A stretch of 64,000 bases of DNA from Kutzneria sp. CA-103260 (GCF_018263855.1 NZ_CP073318.1:1612001-1676000); one strand, 5' to 3'; positions 7,345 through 16,262 are shown, numbered from the stretch's first letter. Made by a program: numbers and translations. Notes: generated by a model not told the origin, from the sequence alone.

Positions 7345-7601
7345 GCGGAATCCCCCGATTGAAGCGTGTCGTCGAGAAGAGTCGGGACGCCGCGCTGATC
7401 CTCGGCCCCGCTCTCCGCCCCCAGCGGCCTGACGTCGGCTCGTGTCGGTCAGTTCCCCAGTAGCGACTGTCCGTAACCGACACATCCTTTGTACCACCGC
7501 TGTCAACGCCGGCGCGGGCTATCCGCGTGACTTCTCCTGTGCACGCGCCAAGTTCGAAGTAAACCGAAATCTGCTCGGATTCGCCGGCAACTTTGGTGCC
7601 G
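7345..7601. promoter_or_regulatory. SARP upstream region with an inverted repeat
   Basis: This 257-nt gap must contain the SARP promoter. It has an 8-bp inverted repeat, GTGTCGGT (7442-7449) and ACCGACAC (7476-7483), separated by 26 nt, which may be an operator or a hairpin in the SARP leader. No repeats like those in front of the lantibiotic operon were found, so SARP autoregulation through the same motif is not supported. Nothing else recognisable. Confidence 0.35.
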
Positions 7602-8714
7602 TCACGGAATGTCGACCTCGACGGTCAGGCCGCCGTCGGGATTGGCCCGCGCCGTCGCCGTGCCGCCGTGGGCGGTGGCGATCGCCCGCACGATCGACAG
7701 GCCCAACCCGGAACCACCCTGCTTGGCGCTGCGCTCGCCGGCCATCCGCCGGAACGGCTCGAACAGCGTGGGCGCCACCGCCGCCGGGATCACCTCGCCG
7801 CCGTTGGCCACGGTGATGGACGGTCGGTCGGCCAGCTCGACACGCACCCAGCCGTTGGGCAGGTTGTACTTGACGGCGTTGTGCACCAGGTTGCCGATCA
7901 TCCGCTCCAACAGCACGGAATCGCCCAGCACCACCGTTTCCGCGAGCTCGGCGGTGATCGTGATCGACCGTGCGGCGGCGGTGTCCGCGTGCAGGGCCAA
8001 CACCTCGCGCGTGATGTCGGCCAGGTTCACCGGTTCCCGGGCGGTCAGCCCGCGTTCGCTCTCGGCCAGGGTGAGCAGGCCCTCGATCATCCGCTCGCTG
8101 CGTTCGTTGGCCCGCAGCAGCAAGCTGCCCAGGCGGTTCAGGTCCGGCGTGCTGTCCTCGTCGTCGAGGGCCAGCTCGACCAGCATCCGTTGCACGGCAA
8201 GGGGAGTGCGCAGTTCGTGGGACGCGTTGGAGGCGAAGCTGCGCTGGCCCTCGTAGCCGGCGGCCAGTCGGTCCAGCGCGCCGTCCACAGAATCGGCCAG
8301 CTGCTTCAACGGATCGCCGGGACGGCCGCTCAGCCGGACGCGCCGGCCGAGGTTACCCGGCCCGAGCTCATCGACCACAGTGGACACCAGGCCGAGCGGG
8401 CGCAGCGCCCACCGGATCGCCACCCAGCCGATCAGCACCGCCGCCGCCAATACCAGCAACGCCGCGAGCAGGCTGCCGAGCTGTGAGCTCGGTCGGCCGC
8501 CGCCGAAGCACGGATAGTCGAACACCGGCGTTCGACAGAGCTCCACCACCGGGAAGATGCTCAGCGCGTGGCCGGGCCACGCGGTGATGTACGGCGGGCC
8601 GGGGAACAGGAGCCGGATGTCGACGGCGATTGTCATGACCGCCGGCACGGCCACCGTGCCCACGACCGCCGCGATGACGCAGATCAGCCAGACCCGGGCC
8701 CGGATCCCGCTCAG
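7602..8714 (-). CDS. Sensor histidine kinase (HAMP-HisKA-HATPase)
   Basis: An EnvZ/PhoR-type kinase of about 370 residues. Two membrane helices (about residues 8-32 and 85-108) flank a short extracytoplasmic loop with two Cys (ELCRTPVFDYPCF). The HAMP region follows, then the H box FASNASHELRTPLAVQ, N box GNLVHNAVKYN and G box GGSGLGLSIVRAIATAHGG. It is downstream of the OmpR-type regulator gene. The start is unusual: no ATG or GTG lies near the regulator stop. A CTG at 8714 overlaps the regulator stop as CTGA and gives a normal N-terminus; the only upstream ATG (8837) would add about 41 residues of frame-shadow sequence. I use the CTG, with the start uncertain. Confidence 0.85.
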   Translation of the reverse strand: MSGIRARVWLICVIAAVVGTVAVPAVMTIAVDIRLLFPGPPYITAWPGHALSIFPVVELCRTPVFDYPCFGGGRPSSQLGSLLAALLVLAAAVLIGWVAIRWALRPLGLVSTVVDELGPGNLGRRVRLSGRPGDPLKQLADSVDGALDRLAAGYEGQRSFASNASHELRTPLAVQRMLVELALDDEDSTPDLNRLGSLLLRANERSERMIEGLLTLAESERGLTAREPVNLADITREVLALHADTAAARSITITAELAETVVLGDSVLLERMIGNLVHNAVKYNLPNGWVRVELADRPSITVANGGEVIPAAVAPTLFEPFRRMAGERSAKQGGSGLGLSIVRAIATAHGGTATARANPDGGLTVEVDIP

Positions 8715-9370
8715 CGAGCGAAACGATAGCCGACGCCGGCCTCGGTGGTGATCACCGGCGGGTCGCCCAGCTTGCGCCGCAACGTCATCACCGCCATCCG
8801 CACCGTGTTGGTGAACGGATCCATGTTCCTGTCCCATGCCTGCTCCAACAGCTGCTCCGCGGTGACGATCGCGCCCTCCGCCCGCATCAACACCGTCAGC
8901 ACCGCGAACTCCTTGGGGGACAAGGAGAGTAGCCGCCCGTCCCGGAACGCCTGATGCCGCGGCTCGTCCAGGGTCACGCCGGCCAGCTCCAGCACCGGCG
9001 GCAGCGCCGGCCGGGCCCGCCGGCCCAGCGCCTGCACCCGGGCGATCAGCTCGGCCAGCGCGAACGGCTTGGTCAGGTAGTCGTCCGCGCCCAGCCCCAG
9101 ACCCTCCACCCGGTCCCGGATGCTGATCGCCGCCGTGAGCATCAGGATCCGGGTGTCACCACCCCCGGCCACGGTTCGCCGGCACACCTCGTCGCCGTGC
9201 ACCACCGGGAGATCCCGGTCCAGCACCAGGACCGCGTACGGGTCGACAGACAGCATCTCCAGCGCCGTGCCGCCGTCGTGGCAGACGTCCACCGCCATGG
9301 ACCGGCGCCGCAGTGCCTCGGCGATTCCGTGGGCGAGAGTTTCCTCGTCCTCGGCAACAAGAACCCTCAT
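8711..9370 (-). CDS. OmpR/PhoB-family response regulator
   Basis: A 219-residue regulator. The receiver (residues 1-118) has AEDEE, the phospho-acceptor Asp in VLVLDRDLP and the Lys in YLTKPF. The C-terminal winged helix spans about 125-217 (LSLSPKEFAVLTVLMRAEGA ... GVGYRFAR). It forms a two-component system with the kinase that follows at a 4-bp overlap and is divergent from the GT87 gene, 61 nt away. It lies next to the SARP but on family grounds alone cannot be assigned to the lantibiotic cluster. Confidence 0.93.
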   Translation of the reverse strand: MRVLVAEDEETLAHGIAEALRRRSMAVDVCHDGGTALEMLSVDPYAVLVLDRDLPVVHGDEVCRRTVAGGGDTRILMLTAAISIRDRVEGLGLGADDYLTKPFALAELIARVQALGRRARPALPPVLELAGVTLDEPRHQAFRDGRLLSLSPKEFAVLTVLMRAEGAIVTAEQLLEQAWDRNMDPFTNTVRMAVMTLRRKLGDPPVITTEAGVGYRFAR

Positions 9371-9431
9371 CTTCCCTCCGGCGGAACCCTAACAGCGGCC
9401 GCGTCAACGCGGCATAAGCGTCACGCGAACG

Positions 9432-10601
9432 GTGTCCATAGTCGACTTTTCCTACGGTCCGCCGGTGCTCAAACGGATCTGTCTGCTGGCCGCAGCCGTG
9501 GTCGCGGTCTGTTACGGCGTCACCTATCACCTCGATCTGGATGTCTATCGGATCGGCGCGTCGGTGCTGCTGCACGGCGGCGACCTGTACGGCCCACTGC
9601 CCGGTGTGGACCTGCCCTTCACCTATCCGCCGTTCGCGGCGGTCCTGTTCACGCCGCTAACGCTTGTCCCGTTACCTGTGGTCGGCGCCGTGATCACCGT
9701 GATCTCGCTCGGCTGTCTCGCACTGGTTCTGCGTACGGCCACCGTGTCGCGCCTGTGGTGGTTGGTCGGTCCGGCGGCACTGCTCTTCGAGCCTGCCCGT
9801 TCGACGCTGATGTATGGCCAGATAAACCTGGCGCTGATGGCCCTCGTTGTGGTCGATTGCCTGGCGGTCTCGCCCCGCTGGCCCCGCGGGCTGTTGATCG
9901 GCCTCGCCGCGGCGATCAAGCTCACGCCCGCGGTGTTCGTGCTCTATCTGCTGCTACGTCGGGACTTCCGGGCCGCCGCGGTCAGCGCCGTGACCTTCGT
10001 TCTGGTGGCCGGGTTTGGCTTCCTGGTGAGCTGGCGGGCGTCCGTCGAGTACTGGACGCGGTTGGTGTTCGACAGCTCTCGGGTCGGCGGCTCGGCCTTC
10101 ACCACCAACCAATCGATCAAGGGTGTGCTGGCCCGCTACGGCCTGGACCACCAGACCTGGCTGTGGGCACTGCTGGCCGGGACGGTCGTGGCGCTGGGCG
10201 CAATCGGCATCCACCGGGCCATTTCCGCTCGTCAGCACGTCCGGGCGGTGGCCCTCACCGGGCTCGTCGGCCTGCTGGTCTCGCCGGTCTCGTGGTCGCA
10301 CCACTGGGTCTGGGCCGTCCTGCTCGTGCTGGGCCTGCGCCGCCGGGTGCTCGCCGCGCTACTCTTCGCCATCGGGCCGTTCTGGCTCCTGCCGCAGAGC
10401 GACAACCGCGAGCTGCTGTGGACGCCATGGCAACAGCTGCTGGGCAATTCCTACGTCTGGTTCGGGGTGGCACTTGTTCTGGTCGAGGCGGTTCGCGGTC
10501 AGTACGATCACCGGCGTGCGTCGAATCCTAGTGATGGTCCTGCTGTCGGCCGGGGTGCTCACGGCCTGCGGCACATCGAATCCGAGCACACCTCAGGTTG
10601 A
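9432..10601 (+). CDS. GT87-family polyprenol-phosphate mannosyltransferase-like membrane protein
   Basis: A polytopic membrane glycosyltransferase of 389 residues with about ten hydrophobic segments. The first extracellular loop carries DLDVYRIGASVLLHGGDLYG and FTYPPFAAVLFTPL, the DxD/aromatic signature of GT87 (DUF2029) alpha-1,2-mannosyltransferases that use polyprenyl-phosphate mannose to decorate lipoglycans. FTTNQSIKGVLAR and SPVSWSHHWVW are the other conserved family motifs. The GTG at 9432 is the first start; a GTG at 9465 would give a cleaner N-terminus. Its last 28 codons overlap the lipoprotein gene in another frame, so the C-terminal tail may be non-conserved extension. Confidence 0.85.
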   Translation: MSIVDFSYGPPVLKRICLLAAAVVAVCYGVTYHLDLDVYRIGASVLLHGGDLYGPLPGVDLPFTYPPFAAVLFTPLTLVPLPVVGAVITVISLGCLALVLRTATVSRLWWLVGPAALLFEPARSTLMYGQINLALMALVVVDCLAVSPRWPRGLLIGLAAAIKLTPAVFVLYLLLRRDFRAAAVSAVTFVLVAGFGFLVSWRASVEYWTRLVFDSSRVGGSAFTTNQSIKGVLARYGLDHQTWLWALLAGTVVALGAIGIHRAISARQHVRAVALTGLVGLLVSPVSWSHHWVWAVLLVLGLRRRVLAALLFAIGPFWLLPQSDNRELLWTPWQQLLGNSYVWFGVALVLVEAVRGQYDHRRASNPSDGPAVGRGAHGLRHIESEHTSG

Positions 10602-10971
10602 GGTGGCCAACGTGTCCTCCTCGTTGGGCTACGACGACATCGTCGCCCAGCTGACCGCGGGCAAGGACGTCGAGATCACCACCGAGCTCACCCAGTGCAC
10701 GACGCCGCAGGGCGCCGCCGGCCCGGCGGTCACGGGCGGCCTGCACATCGCCACGTTCCAGGTGGTGCAAGGAAAGTACATCGCGTTCTCCGACATGCAC
10801 CAGTCGCTGACCGCGCAGAACACCCGCATCACCGAGTTCATCCGCTACCACGTGATGCCCGACGGGGCAGTAACTCTGACCACGACTGCCCTTGACGCCG
10901 GCGACAAGGTCGTGTCCACGATGGAGCTGGACTGCAAACTGGGCAAGGGTGCTTACTTCCATTGGCACTGA
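10516..10971 (+). CDS. VirK-like secreted lipoprotein
   Basis: A 151-residue protein from the GTG at 10516: a short basic start (VRRILV), a hydrophobic core and a lipobox LTAC with the lipidated Cys at about residue 17. The mature part resembles the VirK domain (named from Agrobacterium VirK, function unknown): LTAGKDVEITTELTQCT, GGLHIATFQV, YIAFSDMHQSLTA and EFIRYHVMPDGAVTLTTTAL. It overlaps the end of the GT87 gene by 86 nt, implying co-transcription. A bidirectional terminator follows. The family match is good; the role is unknown. Confidence 0.75.
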   Translation: MRRILVMVLLSAGVLTACGTSNPSTPQVEVANVSSSLGYDDIVAQLTAGKDVEITTELTQCTTPQGAAGPAVTGGLHIATFQVVQGKYIAFSDMHQSLTAQNTRITEFIRYHVMPDGAVTLTTTALDAGDKVVSTMELDCKLGKGAYFHWH

Positions 10972-10974
10972 GCC

Positions 10975-10999
10975 GGTGGGCCTCGCGATGAGGCCCACC
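10975..10999. terminator. Bidirectional terminator hairpin
   Basis: A perfect 10-bp stem (10975-10984 with 10990-10999) with a 5-nt loop sits in the 38-nt gap between two convergent genes, 3 nt after the lipoprotein stop. It probably ends both transcripts. Confidence 0.8.
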
Positions 11000-11009
11000 A
11001 GCGTCCATA

Positions 11010-14000
11010 TCAGTCCCGCCAGCCGCGAACCGGGTTGCCGAGCCAACGGGTGTTGGCCGGCACCTGCTCGCCCCGCATCACCAGCGAGGCCGCGCCGACG
11101 GTGGCCGCCGCGCCGAGCGTGGAGCCGGGCAGCACGATGCTGTGCGGGCCAAGGGTGGCGCCGTCGAGCACCCGCACCTCGTCCAGCCGCATCAGCCGGT
11201 CGTGGAACAGGTGCGTCTGTAGCACGCAGCCGCGGTTGACGCTCGCCCCGGCCCCGATGCGCACCAGATCGGCCTCGGGCAGCCAGTGCGTCTCCAGCCA
11301 CGCGCCGCGGCCGATCTTCGCCCCGAGGGTGCGCAGCCACACCGACAACAGTGGCGTGCCCCCGGCCAGCCGGCCGAGCCACGGCACGGCCAGCTCCTCG
11401 ACGAAGGTGTCGGCCAACTCGTTGCGCCACACGAAGGAGCTCCACAACGGGTGCTGCGCGGTGCGGAACCGGCCCATCAGCAACCATTTCACCGCGCTGG
11501 CGAGCAAGCAGGCGAGCACGCCCGTGACCAGTAGCACCGGTCCGGAGACCAGCACCGCGACGGTGAAACCCCAGTGCTGCCAGGCGGCTTCCAGCGCGAC
11601 GGCGACAATCTCGGCCAGCATGGCGGCCACCAGGATGGGCAGCAACCGGCCGGTCTCCACGGCGGCCCGGGCCAGTTTGAGCCGTCGCGGCGGGGCGAAG
11701 GTGCGCTCGACGTCGCTGCTGTCGGCGCTGCGGGGCAAGCTGATCTGCGGCCGCCCGAGCCACGAAGAGCCGGCTGCCGCGTCCTGCGGCGCGGTGGACA
11801 GCACACCGATCAGCGCCTCGTCGGGCACTTCCCGGTCGGCGTCGACGATTCCGGAGTTGCCGACGAACGCGCGCCGTCCGATCAGGGCCGGCCCCAGCTT
11901 GAGCCAGCCGCCGCGGAATTGCAGTGGTGCCAGCAAAGTGTCGTCGGCGAGGAAGGCACCGTCCTCGATGCGAAGCAGGCTGGGCACGGCGTGCAGGGTG
12001 GACGCCTCGACGTCGCGACCGATGCGTGCGCCCATCAGCCGCAGCCACAACGGGGTGAGCATGCCGGCGTAGATCGGGAACAGCGTGCTGCGGGCGGTGT
12101 CGGTGAGCCGCATGGTGAACCAGGCACACCAGGCGACCGCGCCGTCCGAGGGATGCGTGCCCGGACGCACGAACCGACCGGCCAACCGCGCCGCGACCAC
12201 GATCAATCCGGCGTAGCAGAACAGACTCAGCAGGGTCGCCGGCACGAGCGTCGCCAGCATGCCCAGCAGGACCTGGCTGAGCGTGGCGTCGCTGTCGACC
12301 ATCAGCCACGTGTACAGCACGCCCGGCACGGCGGCGACGATCGGCAGCAACGACAACACTTGCAGGCCCAGCGACCACGCCCAGCGCAGCCTTGGTGACC
12401 GCGCTGTGCGGGCCGCCGGCCACTCGTCCTGCACGGGTGTCGCGTCCGTACCGGTCACGCAGCTGCCGGCGAGCACGTCGGCCCCGGACACCACGGCAGA
12501 CCCGGGCATCATCGTCGTGCGTGTGCCAACCCTTGCCCCGACGCCGATTTCCACCGTACCGACCTTGAGCACGTCGCCGTCCAGCCACCACCCCGCGAGG
12601 TCCACTTCGGACTCGATTGTGCAGCCGTCGCCGAAGGTCGCCATGCCGGTGACCGGCGGCAGCGTGTGCAGTTCCACGTTCTCGCCGACCCGGCAGCCCA
12701 GCAGCCGGGCGTAGCGCGGGGCCCAGTGCGTGCCGACGAGGCCGGCCATGCCGTTCAGCAGCACGATCCGCTCGGCCGTCCACAGCCGCAAGTGAACGCT
12801 TTTGCCTCTGGGATACTCGCCGGGTTTCATCCCTCTGGTCAGCAAACGGATCGCCAGCACCGTGGTGGTCAGCCGGCCCGGCAGGGAGATCAGCACCAGC
12901 CAGCACACGATGATCACGGCCCACGACACGTTCGGCGTCCACACGTCATTGCCGAACACCGCGTCCGTGAGATTGTCGAACAGCCCCAACAGGGTCAGCC
13001 AGCGCAGGCCGCGAACCATCAGCAGCGCGACGAGAATCAGTTGCTGGGCCAGTCCCGTGGCCCTCGGCACGGGCCGCACCGTGCGTTCGGTGACCTGGCG
13101 TCCGCCGAGCTCGTCGAGCCGCTTCGCCTGGTCGGCCAGCACCGGGTGCGCGTAGACATCGGCCACCGACAGATCCGGGTAGTCCTTGCGGGCCAGGGAA
13201 ACCAGCTGCGCGGCGGCCAGGCTGCCGCCGCCGGCGTCGAAGAAGTCGGTGTCCGCGCCGGCTGGCACACCCAGCACCCGCGCCCACAACGCGGCCAACT
13301 CTCCTTGCGTGCCAGCGAGTTCTTCGGCCTTGTTGTCCAGTGGCCAGGGCAGCGCCGTGCGGTCGACCTTGCCGGAGGTCTTGGTCGGAAAGTCGTCGAG
13401 GACCGCGATCACCGGTACCATCGCCGCCGGCAGCCGCCGCTTGACCAGGTCCCGGTCCAGCGTCGTGACGTCGTCGTCGAGCAGGACGTAGCCGACCAGC
13501 ACCGGCCGTCCGGTCTCGGTCTTGCGCACCACCGTGACCGCCGCGGCCACGCCGGGCACGGCCAGCAGCGCGGCGTCGACCTCGCCGAGCTCGATCCGCC
13601 GGCCGCCGATCTTGACCTGGTCGTCCTCACGCCCGACGAACAGCAACCCCGCCGGTTCGGCGCGGACCATGTCACCGCTGCGGTAGGCCCGATCCCAGCC
13701 CAGCGCCGGCAGCGGCGCGTACTTCTCGGCGTCCTTGATGGGGTCGAGGTAGCGGGCCAGCCCGACACCGCCGATCACCAGTTCGCCGGTCTCACCCCAG
13801 TCCACCGGCACACCATCCGGCCCCACCACGGCGAGGTCCCAGCCGGCCAACGGCAGACCGATCCGCACCGGCCCGTCGCCGGTCAGCAGCGCGGCACAGG
13901 CCACGACCGTCGCCTCGGTGGGGCCGTAGGTGTTCCACACTTCACGGTTGTCCTTGACCAGTTTGGCCGCCAACTCGGGGGAGCACGCCTCACCGCCGAG

Positions 14001-14834
14001 GATCAGCAGACGGACCGTGTGGAGGGCTTCCACCGGCCACATCGCGGCCAGCGTCGGCACCGTGGACACCACGCTGATCCGGTGCTCGGTCAGCCAGTCG
14101 CCGAGCTCGGCCCCGGCCTTCACGATCTGTCGTGGCGCCGGCACCAGACACGCGCCGTGCCGCCAGGCCAGCCACATCTCCTCGCACGAGGCGTCGAAGG
14201 CCACCGACAGGCCGGCCAGCACTCGATCGCCAGGGCCGATCGGGCGGCGGGGGCAGAACAGCCGGGCCTCGGCGTCGACAAACGCCGCGGCGTTGCGGTG
14301 GGTCACCGCGACACCCTTGGGCAGGCCGGTCGAACCCGAGGTGAAAATGATCCACGCGTCATTGTCCGGACCTGGCGTGTTTGTTGTGCCGTGAGGATTC
14401 TTGCGGTATTCCAGGCCGCCGTTGTCGGTGGCCACGGCGCAGACCTCGGCCTGCGACCACACCACCTCGGCCCGCTCGTCGGGATCGTCGGCGTCCACCG
14501 GGACGTACGCGGCGCCGGCCGTGAGCACCCCGAGAATGGCGACGTACAACCGGGCGGTGCCGGAGGCGATGCGCACCCCGACCCGGTCACCAGCGCCGAT
14601 GCCGGCGGTACGCAGCCGTTCGGCGAACCCGGCCACTCGGTGCAGCATGTCCTGATAGGTGAGCACCTCGGTGCCGTCGTCGATGGCCGTCGCGTCCGGG
14701 CACGCCGCCGCCATGGCGTCGAGAATGTCCGTCAACGTCCTGACCGCCGCCGCGCTTCCCCCGTGACACACCGCGCCGATTTCCCGATGCACGATGTCGA
14801 TGGACCGATTCGCCCCCCAGAGCGTCTCGCTCAC
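11010..14834 (-). CDS. Pls-type membrane nonribosomal peptide synthetase (epsilon-polylysine synthetase-like)
   Basis: A 1274-residue single-module synthetase: adenylation domain (about 40-490; IIFTSGSTGLPKG, NTYGPTEAT, YRSGDMV, KTSGKVDR), thiolation domain (DTDFFDAGGGSLAAAQL, carrier Ser near 535), then a C-terminal block with three pairs of membrane helices (about 590-660, 815-890, 1060-1125) separated by three soluble acyltransferase-like parts with hexapeptide-like repeats. No thioesterase or normal condensation domain. This is the architecture and length of Pls (about 1300 residues), which joins L-lysine through its epsilon-amine. Aligned by eye with GrsA, the specificity pocket reads D-A-E-S-I-G-T-V-V-K; the acidic Glu fits a basic amino acid such as lysine. 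GTG at 14834 has GGAGG 5 nt upstream. Product may be polylysine or another isopeptide. Confidence 0.85.
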   Translation of the reverse strand: MSETLWGANRSIDIVHREIGAVCHGGSAAAVRTLTDILDAMAAACPDATAIDDGTEVLTYQDMLHRVAGFAERLRTAGIGAGDRVGVRIASGTARLYVAILGVLTAGAAYVPVDADDPDERAEVVWSQAEVCAVATDNGGLEYRKNPHGTTNTPGPDNDAWIIFTSGSTGLPKGVAVTHRNAAAFVDAEARLFCPRRPIGPGDRVLAGLSVAFDASCEEMWLAWRHGACLVPAPRQIVKAGAELGDWLTEHRISVVSTVPTLAAMWPVEALHTVRLLILGGEACSPELAAKLVKDNREVWNTYGPTEATVVACAALLTGDGPVRIGLPLAGWDLAVVGPDGVPVDWGETGELVIGGVGLARYLDPIKDAEKYAPLPALGWDRAYRSGDMVRAEPAGLLFVGREDDQVKIGGRRIELGEVDAALLAVPGVAAAVTVVRKTETGRPVLVGYVLLDDDVTTLDRDLVKRRLPAAMVPVIAVLDDFPTKTSGKVDRTALPWPLDNKAEELAGTQGELAALWARVLGVPAGADTDFFDAGGGSLAAAQLVSLARKDYPDLSVADVYAHPVLADQAKRLDELGGRQVTERTVRPVPRATGLAQQLILVALLMVRGLRWLTLLGLFDNLTDAVFGNDVWTPNVSWAVIIVCWLVLISLPGRLTTTVLAIRLLTRGMKPGEYPRGKSVHLRLWTAERIVLLNGMAGLVGTHWAPRYARLLGCRVGENVELHTLPPVTGMATFGDGCTIESEVDLAGWWLDGDVLKVGTVEIGVGARVGTRTTMMPGSAVVSGADVLAGSCVTGTDATPVQDEWPAARTARSPRLRWAWSLGLQVLSLLPIVAAVPGVLYTWLMVDSDATLSQVLLGMLATLVPATLLSLFCYAGLIVVAARLAGRFVRPGTHPSDGAVAWCAWFTMRLTDTARSTLFPIYAGMLTPLWLRLMGARIGRDVEASTLHAVPSLLRIEDGAFLADDTLLAPLQFRGGWLKLGPALIGRRAFVGNSGIVDADREVPDEALIGVLSTAPQDAAAGSSWLGRPQISLPRSADSSDVERTFAPPRRLKLARAAVETGRLLPILVAAMLAEIVAVALEAAWQHWGFTVAVLVSGPVLLVTGVLACLLASAVKWLLMGRFRTAQHPLWSSFVWRNELADTFVEELAVPWLGRLAGGTPLLSVWLRTLGAKIGRGAWLETHWLPEADLVRIGAGASVNRGCVLQTHLFHDRLMRLDEVRVLDGATLGPHSIVLPGSTLGAAATVGAASLVMRGEQVPANTRWLGNPVRGWRD

Positions 14835-15230
14835 TGTTCCTCCATGGCCGAAAGAAACCAACTCGACCATATTTACCCCATATTTATTCACAGGGTTTTT
14901 TCAGGCAAATGACGCCTGGTGGAAGCTGAAGAACAGCTGTCGGCAGTCTGGAAGTTGGCTGGGAGATATTGGGACAGATCGTGCGACAGTGTGCCGACTC
15001 CCAGCTGGTGTTCAGATTTCCTGGTTCGCCCGGGTGAAGTCATGTGATCTTTCTGACACCATCGATTTTTGGTGATGTGAGATCGGCTCGGTCGAAGGTT
15101 CGATATTCGTTGGCTGTGCAACTACTCGTCGGCGCCGGCCGGCCCGTGCTGGCCGTTTCCGTCGGGGAATCGCTCGACGGCGACGCCGAGTGGGTCGCCG
15201 TCGAGCTCACCGACCTGATCGGCGCGGCGG
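14835..15230. promoter_or_regulatory. Upstream region of the Pls-like gene
   Basis: About 400 nt of lower-GC sequence than the neighbours, between the synthetase start and the end of the secreted-protein operon. It must hold the synthetase promoter. Short AT-rich tracts occur at 14872-14908 directly upstream of the start. A weak plus-strand small frame (15077-15244) is listed separately. No clear operator or terminator was found. Confidence 0.4.
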
Positions 15231-15244
15231 TCAGGGGCAGTTGA
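15077..15244 (+). CDS. Possible small protein, unknown
   Basis: A 55-codon frame from a GTG at 15077, ending 14 nt inside the 3' end of the convergent secreted-protein gene. The later half (LLVGAGRPVLAVSV, WVAVELTDLIGAAV) has the codon third-position GC typical of real genes here, while the first 15 codons do not. It has no clear ribosome binding site and no recognised domain, so it may be a gene remnant or chance. Confidence 0.25.
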   Translation: MRSARSKVRYSLAVQLLVGAGRPVLAVSVGESLDGDAEWVAVELTDLIGAAVRGS

Positions 15245-15815
15245 CCTGAGCCGGATCGACCGTGGTCTCCCAGGCCTGGCCCTCGGTCTGCCCGTCGACC
15301 TCGCCGTTGACATACCAGTAGTAATGGCCGTAGTAGCGGCTGCCGAAGTGCAGCTCGTACGTGCCCTTGACCTTGGCCTTGGACGGCGCGGCGTAGGCGC
15401 GGACCGCGGTGTGCGGGTTCACGGTGGCCTGGACCTCGTCGCCGCGGGTGTCGGTGAAGGACCACTCCCGGTGGTAGCTGGACTCCACGCCGGCGGTGAA
15501 GATCTTGCCCAGCGGAGCCTCGGCGCTGATCGACACACCGAAGCTGTTGGTGGTGGTCTCGGCGTGTTCGAACTTGAACGTCCTGGTCACCGGGGCGTTG
15601 GTGCAGTTGGTGGCCCCGCCGACGAACCGCCGGCTGCCGGTGTAGACGACCATCGAGCCGGACGGGTGGAAGACGCAGGAGTCGGTCCGGTGCTGGGCGC
15701 ACTGGTCCAGCAGCTGCTGGGTGGTGGGCTGGTCGGCCGCCGAGGCCGGGGCGGCCAGGCCGACCGCGGTCATGGTGGCCAGTCCGGCGATGACGCCGAG
15801 TGCTTTCGCGCGCAT
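15231..15815 (-). CDS. Secreted protein, possible aerolysin/ETX-like beta fold
   Basis: A 194-residue exported protein with a Sec signal peptide (residues 1-27, cleavage after ASA). The mature part has four Cys and a long stretch of alternating Ser/Thr beta strands (KFEHAETTTNSFGVSISAEA, AGVESSYHREWSFTDT) followed by VQATVNPHTAVRAYAAPSKA and GTYELHFGSRYYGHYYWY. This amphipathic Ser/Thr-rich hairpin followed by a conserved strand resembles aerolysin/epsilon-toxin-type pore formers, but no sequence search was possible. It is 12 nt downstream of the crystallin-like secreted protein with GAGAGG before its ATG, so the two form an operon. Confidence 0.65.
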   Translation of the reverse strand: MRAKALGVIAGLATMTAVGLAAPASAADQPTTQQLLDQCAQHRTDSCVFHPSGSMVVYTGSRRFVGGATNCTNAPVTRTFKFEHAETTTNSFGVSISAEAPLGKIFTAGVESSYHREWSFTDTRGDEVQATVNPHTAVRAYAAPSKAKVKGTYELHFGSRYYGHYYWYVNGEVDGQTEGQAWETTVDPAQVNCP

Positions 15816-15827
15816 GCTCGTTTCCTC

Positions 15828-16262
15828 TCAGCTCAGTCCGACCGAGACGGCCTGGTTGTCGATGTCGCTGCCCACGTCGGGGTGATTGCCCTGGAACGGC
15901 CCGGCGCGATAGCCGTCGGCCCGCGACAGCCACACCCAGCAGGTCGACCAGCCCTGCACCGAGGAAATGCTGTTGCGCAGCTCGTTGTGCAGATCAATGG
16001 AATAGTCGACCTTGTTGTTCTTCGGGCACGGCTTCGGCACCCAGATGGTGACCTCGTTGCCGGAGTAGTCGCGGCCGGTGAACAACTTGGCCCCGACGAC
16101 GTCGTTGGGGCCGCGCACCTGGCTGCTGCCGTTGCACGAGTACTTGCCCGTGGTCGTCGAGAAATCGCAGTCGGAGTTGGCCGCGGAGGCGGTCGGGACC
16201 ACCGTGAGTCCAATGGCCGCGGCGCCCAGCACGGCAAGCGCGCCGACACGTTTTGTCCACAT
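15828..16262 (-). CDS. Secreted beta/gamma-crystallin-like (peptidase inhibitor I36-like) protein
   Basis: A 144-residue exported protein with a signal peptide (residues 1-27, ASA cleavage). The mature part has four Cys and reads AKLFTGRDYSGNEVTIWV followed by ELRNSISSVQGW, the Tyr/Phe-x-x-x-x-Tyr-x-Gly and (D/N)x(I/S)SS pattern of beta/gamma-crystallin folds found in Streptomyces metalloprotease inhibitors (MEROPS I36) and related secreted proteins. It leads an operon with the 194-residue secreted protein. Whether it inhibits a protease or stabilises its partner cannot be told. Confidence 0.7.
   Translation of the reverse strand: MWTKRVGALAVLGAAAIGLTVVPTASAANSDCDFSTTTGKYSCNGSSQVRGPNDVVGAKLFTGRDYSGNEVTIWVPKPCPKNNKVDYSIDLHNELRNSISSVQGWSTCWVWLSRADGYRAGPFQGNHPDVGSDIDNQAVSVGLS

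Noticed and set aside
12666-14912. A 748-codon plus-strand frame opposite the Pls-like gene
   Set aside because: Antisense to clear adenylation and thiolation motifs; no family features.
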